Below, in pieces: positions 10,284 through 20,073 of a stretch of DNA of 64,000 bases. The position numbers were made by a program, and so were the translations under genes. Origin of the DNA: JAHEGP01 sp963792875 (lineage in GTDB: Bacteria > Pseudomonadota > Gammaproteobacteria > Pseudomonadales > JAHEGP01); contig CAWBXV010000006.1 in the NCBI GenBank assembly GCA_963792875.1, forward strand, positions 372,001-436,000, in the 5' to 3' direction. The notes beneath the pieces are model-generated. The model searched no databases, was not told the DNA's origin, and worked only from the letters and a program-made list of their open reading frames with translations. Positions within the stretch are counted from its first letter, which is position 1. The number at the start of each line of letters is the position of its first letter.

Positions 10284-12078
10284 ATGGCGCGCTACTCCGA
10301 ACATGACACTTCCAGGATTTACGAGGCGGCGGATGCATTCCGCAACAACTGCCTTTTGCGCGATGGCTCTCTGCTGTTCGAACAGGTCAGTCTTTGGCGG
10401 CCCGAGCTGCTGGAGAGTATCCACAAGGCATTCGTAGCCACGCCGGATGAGGGGGACCGCTCCTTTATCGATAAATTCCGGGACCAAATCCAACCGACGG
10501 GTACCGAAGTCATCCGGCTCGCCGCCGAGTTGCTGGCGGTCTACTTTCTGTTCCCCTCCAATGTCGGCGGATTCCGTAAGCGACAGGTTGTCAACGAGGT
10601 GCTCGGTTGGGCGGGCGACAACCTGCCTGAAAACCATTTGGTTTCTCTGGCGTTTGAACACGGGATCGGCAGCGGCGGCCAGGGCTACAACACGCGACGT
10701 CCCTTTGAGATCGCCTTTCTGATTGAATTCGCCAAGGCATGGAAGACGCTGCCGACCGAACAACAGAAAGCGGCGGCGAACGATCCGTGGAAATTTCAGG
10801 AGCTGATCGATGGCACCGAGGACGCCGAATCGAAACAGCTTCGCCACATGCTGCTCCATCTGTTGTTTCCCGACTCCTTCGAGCGCATCGCCAGCGGCAA
10901 CCACAAGCGTCGCGTCATCGCGGCCTTTACCGGACTCGTGCAGGATGAACACGAGGACGAAGACCGTCAGCTTCTGGCCATTCGGCAGGGACTCGAAGCC
11001 CTGATGCCGGGGAAGACGCTGGATTTCTATTGGTCGCCTCTGGAAGCAGCCTGGTATGACAGCAGCGAAGGCGGTCTGGCGGATGGTGCGCCACTGGAAA
11101 TCATTCAACATAAGAAGCAGGTTGTGTTGTACGGCCCCCCGGGCACCGGGAAAACCTATCGCGCCAAGCGCCTGGCGGAGAGAATCATTCGTTCATCGGC
11201 CCTGGTCACCATGGGTCCCGCTCGTTATTTTCAGTCACAACCCGTCATTGAAAACGCGCTTAAATCCAACATCCACCGCCTGCAACTGCACCCGGCCTAC
11301 AGCTACGAGGATTTTGTCCGGGGCCTTCACATTTCGTCCAATGGTGCGACTGAATACCGGTCTGGCTATCTGCTCAGGCTGATCGATACCATCAATCAGG
11401 AACCAAGGGAATACACGACTGCCCCATATTCTCATTCTTGATGAAATGAACCGCACCGACTTGAGTCGCATGCTCGGCGAGTGTTTTTCCCTGCTGGAGG
11501 ATCGCAACCAGACCATTGAGCTACCCGCCCATAACGGCGAGGGAGCAACCTTCACCTTACGTATTCCCGATGATCTATTCGTTATTGGCACCATGAACCT
11601 GATCGACCAGTCCGTTGAACAGATCGATTTCGCCTTGCGCCGCCGCTTTTTGTGGATGTTGTGCCCGTTCGATGGCGAGGCATTGATGGGCGCGGCCGAG
11701 AGCCGATGGACTGAACTTAAATCCGGACTGGATTGGTCGCGGGTGGAAGCGGATTTCCGCAAACTCGCGGGCGCGGCCACGGCCCTTAACAGGGAAATTC
11801 ATGACAGCCCGCTGCTTGGCGCTCAATACGAGATCGGCCATACATACCTTCTGGATGTGGTGGTTTTTTTACGAAACTTCCTCGGCCCCCGACCCACGCG
11901 TAAACACAACTACCTGTGGAACAGGCGCGGCGATGCCCTTGAGCCGGTCATTCAGGTCTGGAGTCTGTCGATTCGTCCTCTGTTGGAACAATATCTGGCG
12001 GGACTCGACGCAAATGCCCGCAACGCCGAGCTGGAGCGCCTGTCCAAGGTTCTGCTCAAGCCAGTGGGGGATGTGTGA
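10284..12078 (+). pseudogene. mcrB: McrB-type restriction GTPase, one frameshift
   Basis: About 595 codons. The N-terminal 270 residues are a family-specific recognition region. Then come Walker A YGPPGTGKTYRAK near residue 281, Walker B HILILDEMNR, and GTMNLIDQSVEQID, which is the McrB signature loop needed for GTP use. The frame is interrupted by an extra base near 11419, so a reading from 10284 ends at 11441 and the rest continues from about 11420 in another frame. McrB forms a GTP-driven ring that translocates DNA for the McrC nuclease, acting on modified DNA. The stop overlaps the mcrC start by four bases (GTGA), a normal mcrBC arrangement. If the indel is a sequencing error, the system would be intact. 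Confidence 0.85.
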
Positions 12079-13355
12079 GGATAACCGCCCGCGATTGCTG
12101 CCCCTTGCAGCCGCAGCCGACGGCCGATGAGGCACAATGGCTTCGCAGGCTTGCGACCAGCGTGCGGGCAAGCGATCTTGTCATTCCCTTTACCGATGAG
12201 CGTGATGACGAGCCTATTGCGTATTGCGCCTGGGACGGCACATGGTGGGCGGGTCGCTATGTGGGATCGCTGTCGTTCGAAGGTCACCGACTGACCATCG
12301 AACCTCGCTTCGGGTTGTCCACACTCCGGAATTGGCTTTTTGAAGCGACATCGGTCGTTTTGACGGAATCACCGGGGCAGTTAAGGCAAGACGAGTCGTT
12401 CATCGTGCAATTGCTTGCCACTGTCTGGGCGCATGGTTTTGTCGAGGCCGCCCGCCATGGCTTGCCCGCCTTGGGGCGAGACGTTTCCACCAAAAGCTCG
12501 ACCGTTCGCGGGCGGTTGGATATTCGTTCATCCCTCCGGTTGCTCGCCTCTGGAGGTGGGGAAGTGGTTTCGGTCCGGTCGGAACGCTCACTGGTTCACG
12601 CCGGCTCCGATGCCATCGTATCTGCTTACGGTGTTCTGCGGCGCTGGCTGCCCGATGAAAAGTGGCTGTCACAGAGGGCCAAAGAGCTGTTGCCCCATCT
12701 CATCGCAGTCACCGGCTCACGACCGCGCATACCGACCAAGATAGAGCTTGACCGCATCCGCTATACCCCAATTACCGCAGGCTTTGCCTCCGTCGCCGAA
12801 TTGTCACGCCAGATCGCCAATCGCCGTGGTCTGTCGGCTGATATCGAGGCCAATGGTGAAACAAAGGGGGTGTTGCTCGACGTCGCTGAGCTTTGGGAGA
12901 TGTACGTTCTGAGCGTCCTGCGCAAGGCGGCAACGCCGCTCAGCGTTAAACATGGAACCCGGGAACGCATGACATCACGTAAACTGCTTCGCAGCGATGT
13001 TTCCGGCAAGGAGATCGGGACGCTGATTCCCGACGCCATTCTGTTCCAGCATGGTGATGTCCGGGGCATCGTCGACGCCAAGTACAAATCCATTCACCCC
13101 TCGGCCAGTGCGCCACAGGGGCCGCAACGCGAAGACCTCTACCAGATAGCGGCCTACCTGGGGCGGTATGCGCCAAATGCCAACACCTCAACATTGGGCG
13201 TGCTCGCATATCCGCATGATCCGTCAGCGCCGACAGTGTCGTTTGCCGAATCGCATAATCCCTGGAGCCTGGCGGACGGGAAAAAGGTGCTTTTCGTGGC
13301 ATTGCCCCACGAACCAGTCGAGGCGACTGGAAAGTTGCGCGAGATATTTCAATGA
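12075..13355 (+). CDS. mcrC: McrC nuclease subunit of the McrBC restriction system
   Basis: 426 residues, intact, GTG start overlapping the mcrB stop. The N-terminal half holds the DUF2357-like/5-methylcytosine restriction fold that contacts McrB. The C-terminal half has a PD-(D/E)xK nuclease core: PDAILF near residue 318 and IVDAKYKS near residue 332 supply the Asp and the Asp-Ala-Lys triad. It cuts DNA only together with McrB and GTP. Its own frame is undamaged although mcrB has a frameshift. Confidence 0.92.
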   Translation: MRITARDCCPLQPQPTADEAQWLRRLATSVRASDLVIPFTDERDDEPIAYCAWDGTWWAGRYVGSLSFEGHRLTIEPRFGLSTLRNWLFEATSVVLTESPGQLRQDESFIVQLLATVWAHGFVEAARHGLPALGRDVSTKSSTVRGRLDIRSSLRLLASGGGEVVSVRSERSLVHAGSDAIVSAYGVLRRWLPDEKWLSQRAKELLPHLIAVTGSRPRIPTKIELDRIRYTPITAGFASVAELSRQIANRRGLSADIEANGETKGVLLDVAELWEMYVLSVLRKAATPLSVKHGTRERMTSRKLLRSDVSGKEIGTLIPDAILFQHGDVRGIVDAKYKSIHPSASAPQGPQREDLYQIAAYLGRYAPNANTSTLGVLAYPHDPSAPTVSFAESHNPWSLADGKKVLFVALPHEPVEATGKLREIFQ

Positions 13356-13379
13356 TGGGTTGTTTACCGATGGCGAAGT

Positions 13380-15815
13380 ATGAATTTGGCGAAGAGTGAC
13401 AAGAGCCTGAATGAACAGGACGAACTGCGGCAACTGCGCCAGGAGAACGCCCGCCTCAAGGAACTGCTGACCCAGCACGGTATCGCCTGGGAAGAACCGA
13501 CCATCCCTGAACCCGTCCCAGCCCCAACCGTATCTGCACCAGCCCCAACCCATTTCAGCACGGACGACAAGATCACCCTGTTCCGCCGACTGTTTCGGGG
13601 GCGGGAGGATGTCTATCCGCAGCGCTGGGAGTCGGCCAAGGGCACGTCAGGCTATTCACCGGCCTGCGGTAACGAGTGGCAGCCCGGCATCTGCCACAAG
13701 CCTCGGATAAAATGCGGCGATTGCAACCAGCGCCAATTGCTGCCCGTGACGGATCAGGTAATCTATGACCATTTGGCCGGAAAGCAGACCATCGGCGTTT
13801 ATCCGCTCCTGAGTGATGACAGCTGCTACTTTCTGGCGGCTGACTTCGATGAGGCCGACTGGCGGGAGGATGCCCAGGCTTTCATGCAATCCTGTCGGGA
13901 GCTCGGCGTTCCGGTGGCGCTGGAGATCTCCCGCTCGGGCAACGGCGCTCACGCCTGGATCTTTTTTACCGAGCCGGTTCCGGCCCGCGAGGCCCGGCAG
14001 CTTGGGGCCGCACTGATCAGCCACACCTGCGACCGCACCCGGCAATTATCCCTGGCCAGCTACGATCGCCTGTTTCCCAATCAGGACACCATGCCCAAGG
14101 GCGGCTTCGGCAACCTAATCGCGCTGCCCCTACAGAAACAGCCGAGGGAATCAGGGCGCAGCGTCTTCGTCGATGAACAGTTGCAACCCCATTCAGATCA
14201 GTGGGCTTTTCTGGCTTCCATCCGTCCCATGTCCCGGCGGGATTTGGAAGACGCCATTTTGCGGGCTAGCGGCGGCCGCCACCCCTTGGATGTGGCCTTT
14301 GCCACCGAGGAAGAAGACAGCAAGCCATGGCAGCGACCATCACCCGTACCCGCCCATATTGCTGGTCCACTGCCGGAATCGCTGACCCTGGTGCTGGCCA
14401 ACCAGATCTTCATCGCCAAGGCCGGTCTGCCGCAGCCGCTGGCCAACCGTCTGATCCGTCTCGCCGCCTTCCAGAATCCGGAGTTCTACAAGGCCCAGGC
14501 CATGCGCCTGCCGGTGTGGAACAAGCCGCGCATCATCGGTTGCGCCGAGAATTTCCCCCAGCATATCGGCCTGCCGCGTGGCTGCCTCGATGCGGTGCTC
14601 GACCTGTTGCAGGAGAACGATATCCGTCCGGAACTACAGGATGAACGTCTGGCCGGACGCAAGGTGACGGCCAAATTTACCGGCACCTTGCGCAAGGACC
14701 AGAAGGCAGCGGTACGGGAGATGTTTAAACACGAGGTCGGCGTGCTCTGTGCCCCGACGGCCTTCGGTAAGACGGTTACCGCCGCCGCCCTGATCGCCCG
14801 GCGCAAGGTGAGCACACTGGTGCTGGTCCATCGCACCGAACTGCTGCGCCAGTGGCAGGAGCGGTTGACCGGATTTCTTGAGTTCCCGAAAGGAAGCTTG
14901 GGTGTCATCGGCGGCGGCAAGAAAAAACCGTCCGGCAAGATCGACATCGCCGTCATGCAATCACTGTCCCGGCGGGAAGACCTGGGCGAATTGCTCGACC
15001 AGTACGGGCAGATCATCATCGACGAATGCCATCACCTGTCGGCCTTTTCCTTCGAGGCGATCCTCAAACAGGCCAAGGCAAAATTCGTGGTGGGCCTGAC
15101 CGCCACCCCGATACGACGCGACGGGCATCAGCCGATCATCTTTATGCAGTGTGGGCCGATAAGCCACAGCGCAGCCAGACCGGAAACCGCCCCGGCGCAA
15201 CTGGAAGTCTGGCCGAAGGTGCTGCCCGCGCCGGAAATCCCTCCGGATTCACCGATTCAGGATGTGTTCCGCATCCTCGTAGGCGATGCGAACCGCAACC
15301 GCCGCATCGTCGGGGATGTGCTGGCCGCGTACCTGGAAGGGCGAAAGGTGCTGGTGCTTACCGAGCGAACGGATCATCTGCCGTTGTTGCAGGAGGCACT
15401 GGGGGCTGAGGTCGAGCACTGCTTTGTCCTGCATGGCCGCTTGTCGAAGAAGCAGCGAACGGCGGTGTTCGCGGAACTGGATACATTGGATGAGTCGGCA
15501 CCGAGGGTGCTACTCGCCACCGGCCGCCTGATTGGCGAAGGCTTCGACCATCCGCCGCTCGACACCCTGGTGCTGGCCATGCCGATCTCCTGGAAGGGAA
15601 CCTTGCAGCAATACGCCGGACGCCTACACCGGGAGCATGCCGACAAGCAGGATGTGCGTATCTATGACTATGCCGAGACCGATCATCCCCAGCTCAACCG
15701 CATGTGGGACAAACGGCAGCGCGGCTACCGAGCCATGGGGTACGAGATCAAACCGATGGAGACCGTTATTTTAGGTAACGGCACGAACCTAAAGGAAGGC
15801 GAGCCGCTATTTTAG
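13380..15815 (+). CDS. TOTE-type archaeo-eukaryotic primase fused to SF2 helicase
   Basis: 811 residues, intact. In order: a short coiled coil (residues 10-35, LRQLRQENARLKELL); a Pro-rich linker; a Cys cluster (about 93-115, ACGNEW, GICHKP, CGDC) likely binding zinc; an archaeo-eukaryotic primase core with AADFDEADW near 153 and ISRSGNGAHAWIF; then an SF2 helicase with APTAFGKT near 457, IIIDECHHLS near 545, LTATPIRR near 573 and the arginine-finger region QQYAGRLHRE. This domain order is that described for TOTE conflict systems, proposed to counter foreign or mobile DNA. I do not see a nuclease domain in this protein. It starts 25 bases after mcrC, on the same strand, so it may be co-transcribed with mcrBC. 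No nick-homing or transposon gene is fused to it. Confidence 0.88.
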   Translation: MNLAKSDKSLNEQDELRQLRQENARLKELLTQHGIAWEEPTIPEPVPAPTVSAPAPTHFSTDDKITLFRRLFRGREDVYPQRWESAKGTSGYSPACGNEWQPGICHKPRIKCGDCNQRQLLPVTDQVIYDHLAGKQTIGVYPLLSDDSCYFLAADFDEADWREDAQAFMQSCRELGVPVALEISRSGNGAHAWIFFTEPVPAREARQLGAALISHTCDRTRQLSLASYDRLFPNQDTMPKGGFGNLIALPLQKQPRESGRSVFVDEQLQPHSDQWAFLASIRPMSRRDLEDAILRASGGRHPLDVAFATEEEDSKPWQRPSPVPAHIAGPLPESLTLVLANQIFIAKAGLPQPLANRLIRLAAFQNPEFYKAQAMRLPVWNKPRIIGCAENFPQHIGLPRGCLDAVLDLLQENDIRPELQDERLAGRKVTAKFTGTLRKDQKAAVREMFKHEVGVLCAPTAFGKTVTAAALIARRKVSTLVLVHRTELLRQWQERLTGFLEFPKGSLGVIGGGKKKPSGKIDIAVMQSLSRREDLGELLDQYGQIIIDECHHLSAFSFEAILKQAKAKFVVGLTATPIRRDGHQPIIFMQCGPISHSAARPETAPAQLEVWPKVLPAPEIPPDSPIQDVFRILVGDANRNRRIVGDVLAAYLEGRKVLVLTERTDHLPLLQEALGAEVEHCFVLHGRLSKKQRTAVFAELDTLDESAPRVLLATGRLIGEGFDHPPLDTLVLAMPISWKGTLQQYAGRLHREHADKQDVRIYDYAETDHPQLNRMWDKRQRGYRAMGYEIKPMETVILGNGTNLKEGEPLF

Positions 15816-15820
15816 GTTCC

Positions 15821-16032
15821 CTACTCCATCTCCAACAGAAATCGCCAGACCGGCACAGCCTGGATGGTGCCGAAGCCCACGGGGATGGTCTCATCGGTGC
15901 GCCAGGTGACGATGGTCCCCTCCGCCACCGCCAGTTCGACCATGGCTTCGGAGAGGGAACGGACCTCGCTCTGCCTGATGCGGGAGTCGGCCAGTGAGGC
16001 GCAGACCTGGACCAGCAATATGGTTCCCGGCT
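15821..16032 (-). pseudogene. DUF4143 ATPase, C-terminal fragment cut by IS1634-type element
   Basis: Sixty-five codons on the minus strand: MLVQVCASLADSRIRQSEVR, then VELAVAEGTIVTWRTDETIP, ending WRFLLEME. They match the end of the longer gene at 23987-25250 at about 90% DNA identity over some 195 bases. The upstream part of the gene is gone; the IS1634-type element begins at 16033. DUF4143 proteins are ATPases with a nuclease-like tail of unknown role. Confidence 0.8.
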
Positions 16033-17849
16033 TTCTGAGGGGGTAAGCAGCGTTTCCAGCCTTTAAATTGCCTATATTTTGATCAATTGCTGCTCAATCG
16101 CCGCCGTAGCGAAGTGAGCGCTTTTCCTCACCATAGAAATGAGGCAAGGTGCCGTTTTCGGTCAGTCTGGAATTCGATCAGTGGAAGTTGTAGGCGAAGA
16201 AATCAGAACAGAGGCGATGGATCATCATGGTCTGGTGGCGGCAGTTTGTAAAGAACTCAAAATTGCCGAAAGAATCGACCAGGTACTGTATCAGGAAGAT
16301 ACCGGCCGGGTCGTAACGCCGGGGGAATCGGTCGTCGCGATGATCATCAATGGATTGGGTTTCACCAATCGCCGATTGTACTTGATGGGGCAATTTTTCA
16401 AGAACAAGCCGATAGAAAAGCTCATCGCGCCGGGCTTGAGGGCCGAAGATATCACCTACGACGCGCTGGCTGCCACGCTGGATGATATAGGGCAGTATGG
16501 CGAGAGCCGACTGTTCGGCGAAGTGGCGCTGGACATTGCACTGGAAAACCAGTTGCTGGGCTCTCTCAAGCATCTGGACACGACCAGCATCTCCGTTGAG
16601 GGCGACTTCAATGCGCCGGAAGAACCGGCAACGATCCGCCTCACGCACGGTCATTCCAAGGATCACCGTCCGGACTTGAAGCAGCTCATGCTGTCCATGG
16701 TGATCACGGGGGACAGTGATTTCCCGCTGTGGATGGAGGTGCTTGATGGCAACAGTTCGGACAAAGTCACTTTTCATGAAACCATTGCGAAGGTCAAAGC
16801 CTTTCAGTCTCAGCTCAATGTGGCGGACACCGGGAAATGGGTCGCGGATTCGGCCTTGTACAGCCGTGACAGGTTGCTGCAAGCGGTTGATTATAGCTGG
16901 CTAAGCCGGGTTCCAGAGACCATCAGGGAGGCTCAGGAGTTGGTTATGCAGGATGCGGCAAACGTATCCTGGACCGATCGGGGAAACGGCTACCGGACGG
17001 CAGCTTACAGAAGCCGTTATGGCGATGTCGAACAGCGCTGGTTACTGGTCCATACCGAACAGGGTTATCAGCGGGAAAGGAAGACGCTGGAAAAGCGCAT
17101 CGACAAACTGGAGGAGAAGCTCCAAGCTGAGATCAGCAAGTTAGCCAGCAAGTCATTTGGCTGCGCAGCGGATGCAGCGCAGGCGCTCAAGGCACTGCAG
17201 AAGGGAAAGCGCTATTTCCGGATTCGGGGTGACGTCGAGGACATTGAGAAATACCAGGGACGAGGCCGGCCGAAAGCGGGCGCAGAGAAACACGTGGTGG
17301 GTCACCGGATTGTCATGGTGCTCGAGCGCGATCAGGAAGCTATCGAACTGGAGGCCAATAAAAAAGGTCGATTCATTTTGGCCACGAATGATCTGGATGA
17401 AAACAGTTACCCTGACGACCGCATGCTGAGTGACTACAAGGATCAACAAAGCGTTGAAAAGGGATTCCGCTTTCTGAAAGATCCCTGGTTTATGCTGGAT
17501 TCAGTCTTCCTGAAAAAGCCCCGCCGCGTCGCCGCGCTGATGATGGTGATGACACTGTGTCTGATGGTTTACAACGTCGCCCAGTATCGCCTGAGAGAAT
17601 CCCTGAAGGCAGCGCAGGAAACGCTACCCAATCAGAAGGGTAAAGCCATCGACAACCCGACGCTGCGCTGGATATTCCAGTTGATGGAGGGCATCAATAT
17701 CGTTCGCTTTGTGAGCGCCAGTGGAGAGCCTGAGAGGACAGTGATCACGAATATCGACGCGATCCGCACAAAAATCATCCAATTATTCGGCCAAACTGCT
17801 CGTGAAATGTACGGATTAAATGAAAAAGCGGCTGCCTACCCCCTCAGAA
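16033..17849 (+). mobile_element. IS1634-family insertion sequence
   Basis: About 1.82 kb, bounded by imperfect inverted repeats that start TTCTGAGGGGGTA on the left (16033) and, on the opposite strand, TTCTGAGGGGGTAGGCAGC on the right (ending 17849). One transposase gene fills it. I could not find a clear target duplication. It has inserted into, or replaced the front of, a DUF4143 ATPase gene, and a second transposon abuts its right end. Confidence 0.8.
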
Positions 17850-17854
17850 TGTAG
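16139..17854 (+). CDS. IS1634-family transposase
   Basis: 571 residues. The N-terminal MDHHGLVAAVCKELKIAERI is a DUF4277-type region typical of IS1634. A DDE catalytic set is visible: HLDTTSISVEG (first Asp, about residue 143), WVADSALYS (second Asp, about 235) and QQSVEKGFRFLKDPWF (Glu, about 440). A coiled-coil stretch lies near residues 305-335. The frame is intact, so the element could be active. The last codons read through the right inverted repeat and the stop TAG (17852-17854) lies just outside it, so the stop is supplied by flanking DNA. The true start may be one of the later ATG codons, such as the one at MDHHGL. Confidence 0.88.
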   Translation: MRQGAVFGQSGIRSVEVVGEEIRTEAMDHHGLVAAVCKELKIAERIDQVLYQEDTGRVVTPGESVVAMIINGLGFTNRRLYLMGQFFKNKPIEKLIAPGLRAEDITYDALAATLDDIGQYGESRLFGEVALDIALENQLLGSLKHLDTTSISVEGDFNAPEEPATIRLTHGHSKDHRPDLKQLMLSMVITGDSDFPLWMEVLDGNSSDKVTFHETIAKVKAFQSQLNVADTGKWVADSALYSRDRLLQAVDYSWLSRVPETIREAQELVMQDAANVSWTDRGNGYRTAAYRSRYGDVEQRWLLVHTEQGYQRERKTLEKRIDKLEEKLQAEISKLASKSFGCAADAAQALKALQKGKRYFRIRGDVEDIEKYQGRGRPKAGAEKHVVGHRIVMVLERDQEAIELEANKKGRFILATNDLDENSYPDDRMLSDYKDQQSVEKGFRFLKDPWFMLDSVFLKKPRRVAALMMVMTLCLMVYNVAQYRLRESLKAAQETLPNQKGKAIDNPTLRWIFQLMEGINIVRFVSASGEPERTVITNIDAIRTKIIQLFGQTAREMYGLNEKAAAYPLRM

Positions 17855-19452
17855 GTGAGAAGCGAGTTATCCGGCCGCAATGGCCGGTTTTGGTGGCCTT
17901 AAAATTTGCCCACCCAGGTATTTTTTCATCGCTTCGCTCAGAATTCGGCACCAGCATTCCAGTGCATCCAACTGCGGCGCATTCGCCTTCAATTCATTAA
18001 AAAATTGCTGAATCCGTTGGTAGGTTTTCCGAACATGTTCTTCTCGACCGTGCGAATGGGTGATGGTCAGCTTTTTCTGGCGAGATGTCTCCGTCAGTTT
18101 TCCCACTGAACTTAATAACAGCGGACGGCTGGTGATGGCCTCCAGGTGTTTATCCGGTTCCGCCAAGCGCACAAAAATGCTCCACCAATTGTAAATCAGC
18201 GCAATGATTCGAGAGATGAAGCGACAGGGTTTCAGCGCCCGTGTGGTATAGCCACCCCAACCCCAGTGATTTTTGATTTCATCGAAGTTGTTTTCACAAT
18301 CCGCACGGTCTCGGTAGTGGCAGACAATGCTGATCGTTTCATCGCCCAGCGAGGTGACCAGCACAGCGTATTCGAACTGGCGGATATCCTCAGGCTCGTC
18401 AACAAAGCCGAGCCCCTGTTGTGGGTTTTTCTGACTGTCCAATGCCCTAACCACGTCTTTCGGCAACTGTCGGCGTATCACCACTACCCGTCTTTTCTTG
18501 TCCCAGGACGGCAACTGCAGTTCACTCTCCAGCGCCTCCCAACCGGCTGTCGCATAAGACCAGCCACCTTGGCAATGTGCCTTATTAATCAACGCCTTAA
18601 CGTTTTTTGATTTGCGCAGCTTGAACAGATAGGGGACGCCCATTTCCTCCGCCGTCGTCATCACATCATCGACGCCCCAATCACAATCTCCCCGGATAAA
18701 ATTGGGCCAGCAATCTCGTGGCAGGCGATCCAACAGTTCCCACAAACCCGGCGCGGAATGAGAGGACGCGGAGCGATTGCCTGCCTGCACCTCGACATCC
18801 AACACCAGGCGAAGGTTGGCTATCATGTACGTGTGGTAAGTGTGCGATGGCCGGCCTGGCTTGTGAGGGTTATAGCCCACTTCCGCGCCTTCCTGGCGAC
18901 CATAGAGTGGCTTGATGGTGACGTCCGAATCCAGAATCCAATCCTGGGTGAGCAGCAGCTCGTAGCAGCGCTGCAAATGCGTTTGCAACCAGTCGATGCC
19001 GTCGTCTTCGTCGATTCTTTTCAGCGCACGCCGAGCGGAGTCATCACTGACCACTTTACGCATACCCAGCAACTGGGAGTTGACCTGATCATTGAGCAAT
19101 GTGGTCATATGGGCGTAGCGATTATGGCCCGATAGAATCGACAACAGAAACGAGCCCAGCACATCCCTTTTTTGGGGAGCGTTGTTGCTTTTGTAGCGCA
19201 GCGGGCTTTGCTCAACCCACTGATCGAACAAGCCGCCTACCTTGAGAAACTGAATAAAAAAGGGCAGCTGGCCGATCGGTGTGACGGCCGCTGCTGGATC
19301 CCATTCCACGTGGATTTTCCCGGCGAAGGTATCGACCGCCACGGTGGCTTGGCAAGCCCTATTTTGCACCCGTACGGCCTCACTCAAAGGGTGAGCCGGC
19401 AGAGTCTCCTTTTCCATAAAAATTGCTCTTCAATTCAGTGAGATAGCAAATT
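17855..19452 (-). mobile_element. Second insertion sequence (IS1380/IS4-like), adjoining the first
   Basis: A single large transposase gene on the minus strand with short flanks. The ends are uncertain: only a short CGAGTT is shared by both sides, so the limits given are those of the flanking gene fragments. At the left end CCGGCC-GCAAT-GGCCGG followed by TTTT (17871-17891) forms a hairpin that may stop transcription coming from the IS1634 transposase. Confidence 0.6.
17867..19417 (-). CDS. DDE transposase, IS1380/IS4-like
   Basis: 516 residues, intact. Catalytic candidates are WILDSDVTIKPLYGRQEGAE (first Asp), NFIRGDCDWGVDD (second Asp) and YRDRADCENNFDEIKNHWGW (Glu). The block YNPHKPGRPSHTYHTYMIAN and VEVQAGNRSASSH is typical of this transposase group. 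I call it IS1380-like because of the YGRQEGAEVGYNP region but cannot separate it firmly from related IS4-superfamily groups. Intact frame, so potentially mobile. Confidence 0.82.
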   Translation of the reverse strand: MEKETLPAHPLSEAVRVQNRACQATVAVDTFAGKIHVEWDPAAAVTPIGQLPFFIQFLKVGGLFDQWVEQSPLRYKSNNAPQKRDVLGSFLLSILSGHNRYAHMTTLLNDQVNSQLLGMRKVVSDDSARRALKRIDEDDGIDWLQTHLQRCYELLLTQDWILDSDVTIKPLYGRQEGAEVGYNPHKPGRPSHTYHTYMIANLRLVLDVEVQAGNRSASSHSAPGLWELLDRLPRDCWPNFIRGDCDWGVDDVMTTAEEMGVPYLFKLRKSKNVKALINKAHCQGGWSYATAGWEALESELQLPSWDKKRRVVVIRRQLPKDVVRALDSQKNPQQGLGFVDEPEDIRQFEYAVLVTSLGDETISIVCHYRDRADCENNFDEIKNHWGWGGYTTRALKPCRFISRIIALIYNWWSIFVRLAEPDKHLEAITSRPLLLSSVGKLTETSRQKKLTITHSHGREEHVRKTYQRIQQFFNELKANAPQLDALECWCRILSEAMKKYLGGQILRPPKPAIAAG

Positions 19453-19515
19453 CTACCCAAACTCGACTGATTTTTTTAGGTTCATGATTCCGTCAAACAG
19501 GTCGTTGATGTCCAT
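19453..19515 (-). pseudogene. Start of an unknown gene cut by the IS
   Basis: A start with a good ribosome binding site (GAGGAG, then ATG) reads MDINDLFDGIMNLKKSVEFG and stops. It looks like the first codons of a gene broken by the adjoining insertion sequence. The rest of that gene is not recognisable on the other side of the two insertion sequences. I cannot name it. The same strand between 19516 and 19660 shows no other gene. Confidence 0.35.
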
Positions 19516-19666
19516 GGTTGGTCGCTCCTCGTTTTGGGTTCTGCCCTTACTTACCGGAGAGACGGAGAAAGTGCCGGGCGTCTGATGAAATTTTTTCGTG
19601 TCTGCTCCCATGGGCATTACATACCGGAGCGGTTTCAAATCTGTCGGAACTCCTTCGAATTTTGAG

Positions 19667-19694
19667 TTGCACGCCGCATAGCAGATGTTATATT
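19667..19694 (+). promoter_or_regulatory. Predicted sigma-70 promoter for the mntA-hepT operon
   Basis: TTGCAC (19667-19672), a 16-base spacer and TATATT (19689-19694), about 90 bases before the mntA start and on the same strand. The surrounding DNA is more AT-rich than its neighbours. Confidence 0.5.
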
Positions 19695-19782
19695 GTCGGG
19701 TAGTTTTGAATGGCCTTCGTGCGCCCGGTGGTTTCGGGTGCGCGAAAGCCCGGAAGATGAATCCGCCTTGGGAGGCTGAGCG

Positions 19783-20073
19783 ATGAACAGACAACGCGCC
19801 CTTGACCTGCTGAGCCGCAGCAAGCCGGAGCTGCAGGCCCGTTTCGGCGTGACCCGGCTGGCCCTGTTCGGCTCCACTGCCCGTGATACGGCGAGCAGCG
19901 GCAGCGATGTCGATGTGCTGGTGGCCTTCGACGGCCCGGCCACCTCCAAGCGCTATTTCGGCGTGCAGTTCTACCTGGAGGACCTGCTCGGCTGCCCGGT
20001 CGATCTGGTCACCGAAAAGGCCCTGCGGCCGGAGCTGCGCCCCTACATCGAACAGGAGCGGGTCAATGTCTGA
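19783..20073 (+). CDS. mntA: MNT-domain nucleotidyltransferase antitoxin
   Basis: 96 residues. Minimal nucleotidyltransferase with ALFGSTARDTASSGSDVDVL, which has the GS-x10-DxD active-site pattern. In MntA-HepT pairs the MNT protein adds AMP to the HEPN toxin and silences it. The HEPN gene follows with an 8-base overlap (ATGTCTGA), confirming the pairing. GGGAGG stands upstream of the ATG. Both genes are intact. Confidence 0.9.
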   Translation: MNRQRALDLLSRSKPELQARFGVTRLALFGSTARDTASSGSDVDVLVAFDGPATSKRYFGVQFYLEDLLGCPVDLVTEKALRPELRPYIEQERVNV

